A stretch of 64,000 bases of DNA from Tetracentron sinense (GCA_015143295.1 CM026567.1:12790416-12854415), one strand, 5' to 3'; numbered from the stretch's first letter, positions 10,288 to 21,821 are shown. Made by a program: numbers and translations. The notes: generated by a model from the sequence alone, not told the origin.

Positions 10288-13200
10288 ATTCCTAACCTAA
10301 TATCCATTATTGATGTAGTTTCTTCTGAAACATTTATTTCAATATAACCTCAACCTTGGAATTGGCTTCAAGCTGTTTGCACCTCGTATACCAGATTTGG
10401 GCAATGAGGTATTCCAATTGTGTCTTTCGTTATTACATTAAAGCCTAAACCTACAATTGTGCACCAATTTATAACCTAAAGTCGGATTTTAATCTAGTTT
10501 TTCTGACACTTCTATTTAATATATCCTCAGTGTTAGAAACGGTTTTGAGATGTTTGGACCTGATATGCCCGATTTGGGTACTCAAGTTCCCTAATTGTCT
10601 ATTTTGTTAAGAAAGCCTAAACCTATACTTTTACGCCAATTCCTAACCTAGCATCCGTTTTTTATCTAGTTTCTTCTGAAACTATTATTTAACCCCAGTC
10701 TTGGAATTAGATTCAAGCTGTTAGAACCTCGTATGCCCGATTTGGGCACTGAGGTTTCCTAGTTGTCTCTTTCGTTATTACCATAAAGCTTAAGCCTATA
10801 ATTGTGCATCACTTTATAACTTAAGCCTCGATTTTTATCTAGTCTTTTTTGACAATTCTATTTCAATATATTCTAAGTGTTCGAATTGCTTTCAAGGTCT
10901 CTGGACCTTAAATGCCCGATTTGAAAACCGATGTTCTTTCGTTTCCTTTTAAAAACAAGAAAAGTCTATGAAGCAGGGACTTAACCGATATTCCCCAAAA
11001 ACCGCGAATAATGGGAGGCATGAGATCAAATCCGTTACAAACTCTATCACTCTCAGTGGGTCCTACCTCTTGGGCCACCCCACTTCAGCGAGCCCCACCT
11101 CGTAGGCCACCACAGTGTGGAGATGCCCCTGCATCATCCACCCACACCAGTAGGCCACCACAGTGTGGAGATGCCCCTACATCATCCACCCACACCAGTG
11201 ATAAGACTCGAAACTTAGACCTGCTTTGATACCATTTGATGCAGAGACTTAATCAACACTCCCCAAAAGCTACGACTGATGGGAGGCATGAGATCAAATC
11301 CCTTATCTCATTGTCTAGGCAACCCGATCAAGATCTCACAGTAGGCCCCCTCATGGGCCTACGGGGTGGGGCCCGAGGTAAGGTGGCCCACAAGGTTGGG
11401 CCCACTTAGAGGCCTCGACCGGGTAGCTTAGGGATCTAAGAGAAAAGGAATTTAATCTCATGCTCCCAACAGTTGCAGCTTTTGTAGAGTATTGATTAAG
11501 TCACTGCATCAATGGTATCAGAGCAAGTCTAATTTCATTTCTCCTCACTGTTGTGCGTGGATAATGCAGGGGAATCTTCAAACAGAGTTATGGTGGCCTA
11601 CAGAGTGTGGCCCGCTGAGGTGGGGTTGTCGATAGGGTAGGGCCCACTGGGAGGTCTGGACCTAGTTAACTGAGCTATCAGATAAGGGATTTGATCTCAT
11701 GTCTCACATCAGTCAGGGCTTTTGGGCAGTATTGGTTAAGTCCCAAAATTAGCCTAAACCTACAATTTTACGTCAAATTCTAATTGGGATTGGATTTTTA
11801 ATGTCGTCTCATCTAACATCTTTATTTCAATATGCATAAGTACTGGAACTGGTTTCGAGGTATTTGGAACTGGCATGCCCGATTTGGGTACCTAAGTGTC
11901 TCTTTTGTTTATACCGTAAAACCTAAACATATAATTGTGGGTCAATCCTAACATAGACTCGGTTTATAATGTGGTCTCTTATGACATATGTATTTTAATA
12001 TTTAATAAGTGTTAGAATTGGTTTCGAGGTGTTTGGATATCTTATTCTCAATTTGGGAACCGAGATTTCCCGATTCCTAATCTAGACTAGATTTTTTAGG
12101 TAATATCTTTTGATACATTTATTTCAATATAACTTAAGTCTTGGAATTGGTTTCGAGGTATTTGGACCACGAATGACTTATTTAGACATCAAGATTAATA
12201 CCCTAAAGCGTAAACCTACAATTGTGCACCAATTCATAACCTGGACTCAGTTTTTGATATAGTGGTTTCTGACACCTTTATGTCAATATTTCCTCAATAT
12301 TGGACGTGTCTTCGACGTTTCTGCACCTCGTATGCCTGATGTGGGCAGAGAAGTTCCCTAGTTCCCTACTTTGTTAAATCAGTAAAGCCAAAAAATATAA
12401 TTGTGTGCAAATTCCTAACCTAGACTCGATTGCTGATGTGATTTTATCTGACAACATTATTTCAACATAACCGAAGTGCTGAAATCAGTTTCGAGGCTTT
12501 CAGACCTTGTATTTTCGAGTTTTACGTTCCGATTGGAATTGATTTCGAGACGTTTGAACCTCGTATGCTCAATTTTAGTACCGAAGTTCCCTAGTTGTAT
12601 CTTTTGTTAAGACCGTTACATCTAAACATCTAATTTTGCACAAATTCCGAACCTAGTCTAGATTTTCTATGCAGTATCTTTTGACACTTTTATTTCAATA
12701 TAACTTAACACTTGGAATTGGTTTCGAGGTGTTTGGACTTCGTATGCCTGATTTTGGCACCGAGGTTTCCTAATTGTTTCTTTGTTAATATCGTAAAGCC
12801 TAAACTTACAATTGTGCACAAACTAACCTAAACTCGGTTTTGATGTAATCTCTTCTAACACCTTTATTTCAATATAACCTAAGTTTTTGAATTGCTTTCA
12901 AGGTGTTTGAACCTCGTATGCCTAATTTGGGTACCAAAGTTCCTTAGTTTTTTTCTTTTTTATTAAGACCATTAAGCCTAAACCTATACCTTTGCACCAA
13001 TTCCTAAACTAATATCCATTATTGATGTAGTGTCTTCTGAAACCTTTATTACAATATAACCTCAGTCTTGGAATTGGTTTCAAGCTGTTTGGACCTCGTA
13101 TACCTGATTTGGGCAATGAGGCATTTTAATTGTGTCTTTCGTTATTAAATTAAAGCCTAAACCTACAATTGACCAATTTATAACCTGAAGTTGGTTTTTA

Positions 13201-13985
13201 GTTGGTTTGTTTCAATCTATTCTAATTTTTAAAATTGGTTTCGTTCAGTTTAGTCATCGATTGTCCGATTTGGGCAACAGGGATAATAAGTTGCCTAAGT
13301 TTCGAACTACTAAAAAAATGTAAACCAGAGTTGCGCACAGAATCCCAACAGGGAATCTATTTTCGATGTGATCTGCTCTGACGCATTTGTTTCAATCTAT
13401 CTCAACTTTTAGAATTTGTTTCGTGCAGTTTAGACCTCGTTTTCCGATTTGGGCAACGAGGTTCATAAGTTGCCTAAGTTTCAAATTTACTAAAAAAAGT
13501 AATCTAAAGCAAAGGATAGAATCCCTAAAGGGACTCCTTTTTCGACGCGATTTGCTCATACGTATTTGTTTCAACCTATCCTAACTTTTTAGAATTGTTT
13601 TCGTTCTGTTTAGTTCTCGTTTGCCTTATTTGTGCAACGAAGTTCATAAGTTGCCTAAGTTTCAAACTACGAAAAAAAAGTAACCCAAAGCTCCAGGCAC
13701 CCTAACTAGGACTGCTTTTTCGACACGGTCTACTACGACGCATTTGTTTCAATCGATCCTAATTTTTTGAATTTGTTTCGTTCAATTTAGACCTTGTTTG
13801 TCCGATTTGGGCAACGAGGATCATAAGTTACCTAAGTTTCAAACTACTAAAAAAAGTAACCTAGAACTACAAACAAAATCCTAATCGGGACTCCTTCGAT
13901 GCAGTCTACTACGACGCATTTGTTTCAATCTATTCTAACTTTTAGAAATGGTTTCTTTCAGTTTAATCCTTGTTTGACCTGGAAA
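10288..13985. repeat. Diverged ~175 bp tandem repeat array (about 18 units)
   Basis: A unit of about 170-180 bp repeats across the interval. Landmarks recurring once per unit are GAATTGGTTTCGAGG, CCGATTTGGG, a TTCCCTAGTTG block, GCCTAAACCTACAATTG and a CTTCTGACACCTTTATTTCA block. CCGATTTGGG or a close variant occurs near 10398, 10569, 10738, 10915, 11877, 12053, 12338, 12569, 12748, 12920, 13105, 13270, 13447, 13627 and 13804. Units are strongly diverged, and those after about 13200 form a distinct subfamily lacking the CCTAAACC block. A foldback of about 0.8 kb interrupts the array near 10950-11750. Confidence 0.85.
10972..11748. mobile_element. Large imperfect inverted repeat (foldback) with primer-site-like sequences
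   Basis: The left arm (GGGACTTAACCGATATT, ATGAGATCAAATCC) matches the complement of the right arm (GATTTGATCTCATG, TATTGGTTAAGTCCC). A second, inner pair, 11237-11309 and 11439-11511, begins TGATGCAGAGACTTAATCA and ends TGACTTAATCA-like in mirror image (TAAGTCACTGCATCA). Between the pairs, GATACCATT on the left mirrors ATGGTATCAGAGC on the right, which resembles a tRNA-Met primer site. The axis of symmetry is near 11365. The left arm has a direct duplication of about 47 bp (AGGCCACCACAGTGTGGAG, at 11112 and 11152). It may be two retroelement ends joined head to head or a foldback transposon. Confidence 0.65.
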
Positions 13986-14714
13986 AATGATCATTCCGAC
14001 AAGTTTTCCAGACCACCAAAATGAATGAGATATAGAAGGATAACAATCATCTTATCACCCAAAATTACTTTGACAATCAATAGAATTACACAAATAAATT
14101 TAAAAACGAGGTTTGATGTATAGTTCTTTTAGAATAACTATATGCTTAGAATAAGTTTCTTATTCTTTTAGAATAATTTTTTTTTTCCCAAAAAAATTGA
14201 TTTTACCAAACAGACTATTGTGAAACAAGACCTAAGATTAACAACTCTTATTTTCTAGATCTAATCTAAAATAACTCTAAATAAGAGTTACCAAACACTA
14301 AGTTTTTCTTTTAATTATAAGAAAATGAGTTTCTTTATTACAAGAAACAAGTTTCTTTTATAAAGGAAAGGAGTTTCTTTCTTAATAGCAAATTTGAATA
14401 CAGACTAGGTGTCAAACCGATTACAATCCCTTAAACCACTAGATGTATCATGTAGATTGTGGACAAAATGACAAAAAAATACATCAGGTGACGCAAACAG
14501 GCTTTAACTTTTGTAAATAAAAAGGCAAATGTTTCTTGCATATTCTGTTGTTTTTATTCACATGAGTAGTCTTTCTATAAACCAACCAAACGGTTGTATG
14601 GATGCCAAAGCCTAAAGTTGAATTCCCGGCAACATTGTCTCACGTCAAGATCCTAGGAATTCACTCAAATTTCCTGGCACAAAATAACACAGAAAGTTAA
14701 TGTTTCGAGACTTA
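13986..14714. other. No gene seen
   Basis: AT-rich spacer with several AGTTTCTT-type short repeats near 14150-14390; no coding content recognised. Confidence 0.6.
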
Positions 14715-15066
14715 CAAACACGGTAATAAAAATCGCCGAAACCGATATGAAACAGGCAATACGTATAGGTATCGGTAGCCCCCTTCACGATATGTATAAT
14801 GATATACGAAGCAAGCGATACCTATCGTTTACTAGTTATGTATGTTTTAATTCAATGTAGAATTGTAATTGTGTTTGCTACTCTGTCTTTTAGTTGCTTC
14901 CCATGACTTTATATTTAGTAAATTTCATTCTTATAACTCATCTGATTTTCAAAAAAACTTAATTTGATTTTTTTTTTAAAAGAAAAAGAAACAATTAATG
15001 TATCGGTCCGAAACCGATACGTATAGGTTTCGGTTGGGACCGATACATCTCCCGAAACCGTCTTTT
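14715..15066. repeat. Repeat element rich in CCGATA / TATCGG motifs
   Basis: Both ends carry CGAAACCG with dense CCGATACGTAT and TATCGGT motifs in opposite orientations (ATCGCCGAAACCGATA on the left, ACCGATACATCTC and CGAAACCGTC on the right), with an AT-rich middle. This is the layout of a small inverted-repeat element. No target duplication could be fixed. Confidence 0.45.
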
Positions 15067-15217
15067 TTATCCTTCCTTGCAAAGGCCAGCCCAGTGGCCT
15101 TACAAATCTAAGGCACTAAGATAAAGAAAATGACCTATAAGAATAATCCAATTCACCTATGGTTTATGATGTGATTGAACCATAACATCAACACAGGCAG
15201 TTAGTTCCGAAGCTTAC

Positions 15218-15476
15218 CGCGAGAAAAGAAGTATCATTCCAGACAGCTCTCTCAAACAACCGCTTTGCCTTGTGTCCCACAAAGATTGGAGAAGTTGGCA
15301 TCGCTTCAATCAGGGTCTGATCCAACAGAACTTTATTGCTCCCACTTGAATCCGGATTAGATCGGGAAGATCCCTTGAGGTCATAAAGGCGTGTCACATT
15401 CCATCCGAACAGAAGATTCTCCATCACCAGAACATCCATCCTTGATTCTTTCCCTCCTTTGAGGTGACCTTCCACA
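15218..15476 (-). pseudogene. FAB1-like: FAB1 pseudogene exon: start of PIP kinase domain
   Basis: The exon encodes HLKGGKESRMDVLVMENLLF, NVTRLYDLKGSSRS, NPDSSGSNKVLLDQ and AVWNDTSFLA, the kinase-domain block with the DLKGS motif of PIP kinases. Plant FAB1 proteins usually have two more residues (RY) between SSRS and NPDSSG; they are missing here without a frameshift. The exon ends with a good donor (GCG, then GTAAGC). At its 5' end the expected AG is absent (TGTAAT precedes GTGGAAGG), so splicing is probably lost. The following exon, with the DYSLLVG block, is not found; only a ten-base match (GATGTTATGG) occurs about 30 bp beyond the donor. Confidence 0.9.
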
Positions 15477-15892
15477 TTACACCAAGAACAAAACAAATTA
15501 ACTTACAGAATATCAATAGAATTACATTATAAACAAAAGATAAAAGAAAAAGAAGTAGAAATGGGTTTATATCCGCTAAATTAAACAATTGATCAAAATC
15601 CAAGCATTGAGTAGCAAAAACTTCAACTCCTTTAGGGTTTTGTAAGACTTGGAAAAGTTAATGAGGTTAAAATTGTATATTTAATTTATTTCAACTAATG
15701 TGTTTCAAAATCTCTTTTGAATTGAATGAACAAGTTAAAAAACCTATATAACCTCTATATAATATAGCTGCATGGGGGCGAAATCCGAGGCTTCCTCTAA
15801 GTCAAACACCAACCAAACTATATGGTTGTAACCATCCTATTTATCACATTCGTTTAAATGGTGAAAAATAGGTTACAAATCTCGAAAAAGTG

Positions 15893-16430
15893 CATATGAG
15901 ATGGTTATGATTACCATCTGATTAAATTTTTCCACAGGTCCCCTAAGTGGGAGTGGAACCCATAGAGTGCCCGTATATTTTGCATGCACCACCTCTGTGG
16001 TTCACCACAAGTCATCCATTTCATTAATTTTCAAAGCTATGTAATTTACTGATCTATTGAAAAAAAAAAGTGCATTTGAGATGGTTTGATTACCAGTCTG
16101 ACTGAATTTTGCCATGAGTCCCGAGGTGAGACTCATGGAATGGTTGGTCCTGCTCATTCTGTATGCACTATGCACAACCTCTATGCCTAGCTATGTGCCT
16201 ATGTCTAGCCTTGTGACTACTTAAGGCTCCTTCCTCCCACCTTAACTCAAGCCCTTTTGGTGAGATGGGTTGGGTTATGCCTTCTGTGGTCCATGTGCGT
16301 GGTGTGCTGGCTTGTGTATCAGTGTGTGTGTGTGTGCTGTGTATTAGCTTTACCCAAAAAAAAAAACCTCTATGGCTAGCCACAAGTCACCCATTTCATA
16401 AATTATCAAAGCCAGGCAGTTTACTGATCG
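15893..16430. repeat. Diverged tandem duplication in a FAB1 intron, split by a retroposon
   Basis: The block at about 15890-16062 (GTGCATATGAGATGGTT through TTTACTGATC) recurs at about 16071-16430 with the same internal order (CACAAGTCA, CCATTTCAT, TTTACTGATC). The second copy is longer because a short retroposon sits inside it. Confidence 0.7.
16192..16364 (+). mobile_element. Short poly(A) retroposon with target duplication
   Basis: About 170 bp ending in ACCC and a run of A is flanked by AACCTCTATGCCTAGC (16176-16191) and AACCTCTATGGCTAGC (16365-16380), a 16-bp target duplication with one mismatch. It contains a TG microsatellite near 16322. I see no clear pol III box, so it is either a SINE or a 5'-truncated LINE tail. 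Confidence 0.75.
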
Positions 16431-17102
16431 GGATACTATCTTCTGGACACATGACTCCAGTACAGTGACAATTGAAGAATCATATCCAATATTGGAAGCT
16501 GACTCAAATAGCCCATAAGTGCGAGTAAGGTTTTCCGGATCAAGCTGTCACAAATTCACATTCGCCCTTTGTACACCATTGTACGCGGGTTAACTTAGGT
16601 TAGACTAGGAAGGTATAAATCAAAACTAAAGCAGGCTCACACGGAGAATTAGACAGAGACATGTGTCATTTCAAATCCATGTACTGTTAGCGACTAGTAT
16701 GACCCAGCCAAATCATTTCGGCTCACCCAATATTCTAAGCCTAGTTGATAATCCCAAGAAGAACATTTGAAAGCAGCACTAAATTTTAGCCATGTCGAGA
16801 GATATGAAATTTGAGGTTCCAAACAATGCTTACAACTATATTAGCACATGAAAAGTTTGCCTATATGATTCAACCATTACTTGAAGACTCGGTTTGGATA
16901 GAGTTAAGAGGAAAGGTTGCATTATTCTATAACATGAAAAAGTTAGTCGTTAAGTCAAAAAAGCTCATCATAGCTTATGATACAAACTTTTTACTTGGAT
17001 GATTGGACTTAACAAATTATCAGACTAATCTAAATTTGGATAATTGTTTGGCCTTATTAGCACTTTCATCCATTTAGACTTGACTTAAAGAACAAATCAT
17101 AC

Positions 17103-18636
17103 CTGATAAATCCCCAGAATCTTCGCTAGGCACGTTGGGCTTCCTGTGCCAATTGATTCAGAGAGATACATAAAATACTCTGGAGCAAACTTGATGAATG
17201 ATTCCAGTTCTAGCTTTGACACCTGTTTGATGAAAAACTGATCATCCAAGGTTTTTGCGAAAAAGACATTGCTCTTGCCACCCTGGGCTCCCCATTTCTT
17301 ACAACGGCAAAGAGACCTTATGAAATCTAGCTCAGATGGGCAGCAAATCCTCCTTAAAGCCTCAAACCGTTTTGCATAGTAACAAGTCACAGTATATTTA
17401 ACCTTCCCTTGTGGGCCATCATCTGTGAAAGAAACTCTGACATGCAAAGCCTTTGTATACAAAAGTGGGTCTAAAACCAGGGAGCTCCGGGACCCAGACG
17501 TGGATAAGATGCCGTCATCTGTAGACCCAAGACTTCTAAAAGACTCAGAAGTTGTCTCGTCAAAAGAATGAAGAGAGTGAAGATTCACTGAATCAAAAAA
17601 TGGCAGTGAAAAGGAAGATTCCCAACCATCTTTTGGTCTCACCCAGTCATCAGACATCTGAAGAATAATCTGGAGAGACCAATGCATATGATATAATACT
17701 CGTGGGTTCATCATCAAAAACCGGAACAACAGTATCATTAGCCTGGCCCCACCTTGACGTTCCAACTCCAGAAACGAAGAGACATAGATAGGATTATATC
17801 CACCAATTGTATCAAGCTTCTGAGAACTCCCTGAAGAGTTTTTGTTGTCCGAACGATAGAAGTTTAAAAAAGGCATCCCTACCCAGCTCGTAGAGCCTTC
17901 CAAATTTTCAGGCCCCTTGGTGGGTTGTAGAGACCCAAGAGATTGGGGTACTTCGGCCCCGCCTTGGTCTTCCGTATGGTCTTCCAAATTGGACCTCGCT
18001 ACCACTGCTTCCGCCACAGTTGAAGAATCTCCCACGGCTGAAAAGAGAAATGCGTAGCTGTTATCTTTTGGTATTAAACTTCCTGGTTGATTTTCACCTG
18101 TCCATGCTGCATCAAGGGTGTCTGACAAATTTGCCAGAAGTGGGACCTGCCCCTCTGAGAGGGCTCTACGAACAATTACCCTCGACTCCAGAGGGTCGGA
18201 TTGATTACAAAAATTTGCGCTATGAGACAGATAAGCTTGGCCCTCCTTTTTATGATTTGGATCCTGACAAATGTCGCTTCCTTGATGAACTAAACCAGGC
18301 TAATTAGGGTGGTTGCCAATTCCATCTCCCGAAAGAAGAATTTTATCAGGCTTCGCGTCCACAAGAAAGCAGTCACAACTACTAAAACCTTTACCTTGAT
18401 TGGAAGCCACATTCATCTCGATGAGCTTCTCAGTAGAACTGATGGCTTTCTCCTCATCTTTCGGTATGGAGCTGCTCAGACATTCCAGGAGGCTGTTCCT
18501 ATCTGAACTAGCTGCATGTACTAGGCGCTGGTCCCACACATAAGAGTGGAAAAGCAACTGCCTCTGCAATCGATTAAACATCAATAAAAGGTTGGTCCTT
18601 TTTCACCTCCCTGTTCAGTGCTTTCTGGAGAGATTC
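17103..18636 (-). pseudogene. FAB1-like: FAB1 pseudogene large linker exon
   Basis: Read on the minus strand, the exon starts after TCTCAG at 18636 (ESLQKALNREVKK) and ends at 17103 (AKILGIYQ, then GTATGA). Blocks seen are RQLLFHSYVWDQRL, NVASNQGKGFSSCD, VRRALSEGQVPLLANLSDTL, AAWTGENQPGS, DTIGGYNPIYVSSFLELERQ and NVFFAKTLDDQFFIKQV. An early deletion (about 8 bp near 18575, after QPFIDV) shifts the frame. TAG at 18300-18302 interrupts between GNHPN and PGLVHQ. Near 17735 a deletion of about 19 bp removes the LLPVGV stretch, and a 2-bp loss near 17660 restores the frame, leaving about 30 out-of-frame residues between GARLM and QMSDD. These deletion sizes are judged against the remembered family sequence. 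Confidence 0.92.
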
Positions 18637-19119
18637 CTGAGACAAATTTGAGAAATCCATCAGAACAGATGCCAAAAATAGTGTGCTCTTCCTCCAAAAA
18701 AGGAAAATGAAAAATGAAGGATAACACCTACACAGCTAGAAGAGATAGATTTTTCCTAACTTGCTCTGTACATTACACAAGGCTCACTTGTTATTAAAAA
18801 AACACAGCTCCAATGTTGACCACCTCTTGAATAGAAGACTGCCTAAAAAACGAATAAGACAATACTTATTCACTATCATTGAACATTTTTTTCAGTCATC
18901 CCAGTAATTGCCAGTTTCTCCCTCTTGAATGAAAAGTTTTAGGAAACAATGAGTTAGAGCCTATGACTCATCCACAAGGATGCCCACTGATTGAATGGTC
19001 TGGATTTATGCATAGGCCATACATAAAATTTGGTGTCAAATACAACTTTTTTTTTTCGTCTGTGACACAAAAGCCTAGCTTAGAAATGAAAATAGAAAAT
19101 ATAAATCATAAAGCCCCAC

Positions 19120-19290
19120 CTCAAATTCTGCCTTCTCCCTTTGTAACATCCCTTCTAGTTCTGCAATTCGGTATCTTGATTCATGTGGTTTCATGCTACT
19201 GTTAAGTGACACTGTGCCTGGTCTCTTCTCTGCAATTTGACTGAGAGCGTTGAGTACTTCAGTAAATAGAATTTCTGCCCTGTCGACCAC
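19120..19290 (-). pseudogene. FAB1-like: FAB1 pseudogene exon (VVDRAEILF block)
   Basis: Starts after TTTAGCAG and ends GAG before GTGGGG. It encodes VVDRAEILFTEVLNALSQIA, SLNSSMKPHES and ELEGMLQREKAEFE, a FAB1 linker segment. The frame is open here. Confidence 0.92.
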
Positions 19291-19374
19291 CTGCTAAACA
19301 TAGGATCAATAGATCACCTACAAGCAGTAAATTTAAATCACAATATTTTGGAAACTGGTTTGTGATGATTGCAC

Positions 19375-19498
19375 CTCATTCGCTTCTTTCTGTATCCACT
19401 CCTGATTTCCACAGTTAAAATCATGTTTGGGCAGCGGAAGATAAACAGAATGAACATCAATTGATGCATAACGAAAGCAAGCAACCATTCTCCCAAAC
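19375..19498 (-). pseudogene. FAB1-like: FAB1 pseudogene exon (FGRMVACFRYASIDVHSVYL block)
   Basis: Starts after CATGTGCAG and ends AATGAG before GTGCAA. It encodes the highly conserved FAB1 stretch FGRMVACFRYASIDVHSVYL and QEWIQKEANE. The frame is open. A GA microsatellite (19527-19541) lies in the preceding intron. Confidence 0.93.
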
Positions 19499-19765
19499 CT
19501 GCACATGTCAAACAGTGCAGTGAGAGAGAGAGAGAGAGAGATGTAAATCAAAAGTACACTTAAAAGATTTTGATCACCCCCTAGTCCCTACTAATATATC
19601 TCCTAAATTTGGAATCTAATTGATTGGATAACCACAACAATGCAATCAATATATATTTAATAAGGACACTCCATTTCTATAATAAAATACCATTTCAAAC
19701 AACCACGGCGTGCTACATTTTAGATAGTCACTGGTGCAGCTGATTTTTTTTTAGAAAAAACTGCA

Positions 19766-20011
19766 AGTTTTGATGGCCTATACACGTCGACGAAAAGGAG
19801 CTTTTTGGAGATGAAACTCCTGAAATAATACGTTGATGTTTGGAGGAATCCTACAATTTATGATTTGAATCTCTATTTGAATAGAATAAGTTTTGATGGC
19901 TTATACACGTCGACGAAAAGGAGCTTTTTGGAGATGAAACTCCTGAAATAATACGTTGATGTTTGGAGGAATCCTACAATTTATGATTTGAATCTCTATT
20001 TGAATAGAATA
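19766..20011. repeat. 123-bp nearly identical tandem duplication
   Basis: The segment beginning AGTTTTGATGGC at 19766 is repeated at 19889 with only about one difference, ending at about 20011. It lies in a FAB1 intron and looks recent compared with the exon decay around it. Confidence 0.9.
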
Positions 20012-20119
20012 TACCCTCTTAGGATTTTGCGACTCAATTCGGGTTGAACTATGGTTGAGACTACATATTTAGTTATTTACCATACAAAAAAAATTGTTTG
20101 AGCGAAAGGAATAGCATAC

Positions 20120-20447
20120 CCCTAGAACCGGAGACAATCTCTGTGTAAGGAATGACCACAGCTAGCCACCCTGCTTGCAGCCGCATGGTTTGAAAAGCTG
20201 AGCTCCAAAAATTTCCCAAACGAAAAACCCCAATTAGCATCAGACATCACACTCTGAGTCGTCGGAGGGAATCCATGGGTTCGAGGACACCGCAGGCACC
20301 TGCGCCACATCCAGATCTTGCCTTCTCGTTCCCCGGTAAGAGAAACTCTGGAAGCTTCTTAACTGAAATCGTGAGGCTGCCTTGTCGATGGGTATAACAA
20401 TGAACATGTGCTTCCGATGGCATCTCACACGAACGGCAGCAGTAACT
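20120..20447 (-). pseudogene. FAB1-like: FAB1 pseudogene exon: cysteine-rich region
   Basis: Starts after TATGTCAG at 20447. It encodes RSCEMPSEAHVHCYTHRQGS, LTISVKKLPEFLLPG, then in another frame MWRRCLRCPRTHGFPP, WGFSFGKFLELSFSNHAAA and SCGHSLHRDCLRF. One G is missing after LLPG (near 20330), shifting the frame. The tyrosine codon expected after CLRF is TAG (20122-20124). The donor GTATGC after it is intact. Confidence 0.93.
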
Positions 20448-20501
20448 CTGACATAGAAGATGAGCTTAGTTTGTCTCACATTGTGGCGGTATGGTTAGGG
20501 T

Positions 20502-20760
20502 TAGGGTTGTCGATGGACCGGAGCCAGGCTTGGATTGGCCCAGTTATCAATCAGGCCGGGCTGGCTTATTAACCAGGTTGGATTCGCTAACCGTGTGAAA
20601 GAGTAAAATGTAGGGCTGTAATTGGGCCGGGTCGGGCTGGGGCCAAACCCGGCTGGGCTTGATATATATATAGGCCCAAGCCCTACCAATTTTTAGCCAA
20701 GCCAGGTCAGCCCGGGATTACTTATTAATTGGGCCAGGCCATCTCTACTCAATACATATA
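20502..20760. repeat. GGCCGGGCTGGGC-type repeat, left part
   Basis: Repeats of GGGCCGGGTCGGGCTGG and GCCCAAGCCC begin with TTAGGGTTGTCGATGG. A matching block in opposite orientation lies at 28600-28906 and ends ATTGACAGCCCTAGG. The two may be halves of one hAT-like element split by the LINE at 20813-27807, but a flanking target duplication could not be confirmed. Confidence 0.45.
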
Positions 20761-20801
20761 TAATATTGTACAAATTACGTATAACTTCTATTAGTATAAA
20801 T

Positions 20802-20812
20802 ATTGTGTATAT
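20802..20812. repeat. LINE target duplication, left copy
   Basis: ATTGTGTATAT at 20802-20812 is identical to 27808-27818 on the other side of the LINE. Confidence 0.85.
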
Positions 20813-21002
20813 TTTTTTTTTGATCAGTAAACGAGCCAAGCAAATATAATAAAACAAAAGCGAGGATCCAGGACAAAACAAAGGAAAGGGCAAGAGTTTA
20901 CAAGCCAATAAACTCAGCTTCCCACAAAACAGCACAAAACCTGCATCCTAAACTAGAAGCCCAATCCCAAAACAGCATTCCACCCGATTACCCAAAAAGA
21001 AA

Positions 21003-21746
21003 TCACCTCACTATAGCCCGAAGCTCCTCCCCATTGAACTTAAGACCCGCCCACTCTAACACAACCAACCGGATTTGAGCCCGCAATCGGGATTGGGGAG
21101 TTGAGGAATCTTCGAAAACTCTTCGATTTCTCTCTCTTTCCAAATTGACCACGTTATGGCTCCCGGGCAACACCGCCCATAGCGCTTCCCAAGCCCCATC
21201 CACTTTGGGCCTATGCCAACTAGCTAAGAATGCTTGAAAAAACGAGGGGAAGACCCAATCCATGTCCATCCGAGACAGGAAGAAACCCCAAATATCCACC
21301 GCATATGAACAATGAAGAAATAAATGGTCTACTGATTCTTCCTCTAGGAGACACATGAAGCACCTATTAGCCATCTTCCACCCTCTATGTTGCAGATGAT
21401 CACAAATAAGAATTTTATTCAAGGCAGCGTTCCAAAGGAAAAAAGAGACCTTAGATGGGATACCTGGGTTCCACATTACCCTATGAGGGAACAAACCCAC
21501 AGAAGTCGTGCCCAGGGACTGAAACAAAGATCTAACTGAGAACCAACCATGTTTATTGTCTGCCCAAACCCTGCAATCCCTCATCTCCGCACATGGGGAA
21601 TAGGAACCTAAACGAGCCAGCAAACATGACATCTCCTCAATTTCCCAATCGTTTAAGTCGCGTCTCAAGGAGGGGCACCAAACCACCCCCGCTCCCCTAC
21701 TTTCAAAGTAGTCACCTACCACTGCTTCCTTATCTATGGCAAGCAT
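21003..21746 (-). pseudogene. LINE ORF2 C-terminal zinc-binding (zf-RVT) region
   Basis: A single open frame of 247 codons encodes PSKVSFFLWNAALNKIL, then CDHLQHRGWKMANRCFMC, EEESVDHLFLHC and WGFF: the cysteine/histidine region that follows reverse transcriptase in plant L1 elements. It ends LEWAGLKFNGEELRAIV before the stop, and the element tail follows. Confidence 0.85.
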
Positions 21747-21821
21747 AAAGATATGGCTAAAGTCATCTCGAAGCTTAGAGTTACCACACTACACATCTTT
21801 CCAGAACCTCACTTCGGATCC

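Noticed and set aside
11011..11229. 72-codon frame with a repeated RPPQCGDAP peptide
   Set aside because: The repetition comes from a direct duplication inside the foldback arm; no support for a gene.
15180..15217. Last FAB1 kinase exon directly after the 15218 donor
   Set aside because: Only ten bases (GATGTTATGG) match the expected exon start; the following sequence does not encode DYSLLVG.
18020..18307. Plus-strand frame of 95 codons with protein-like composition (YEQLPSTPEGRIDYKNLRYE)
   Set aside because: The complementary strand reads as the FAB1 linker (QSDPLES, VRRALSEGQVPLLANLSDTL) in phase with the exon around it, so this frame is a shadow.
20488..20510. Telomere-like TTAGGG repeats
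   Set aside because: Only two units, at the start of a GGCCGGGC-type repeat; not a telomeric tract, and plants normally use TTTAGGG.
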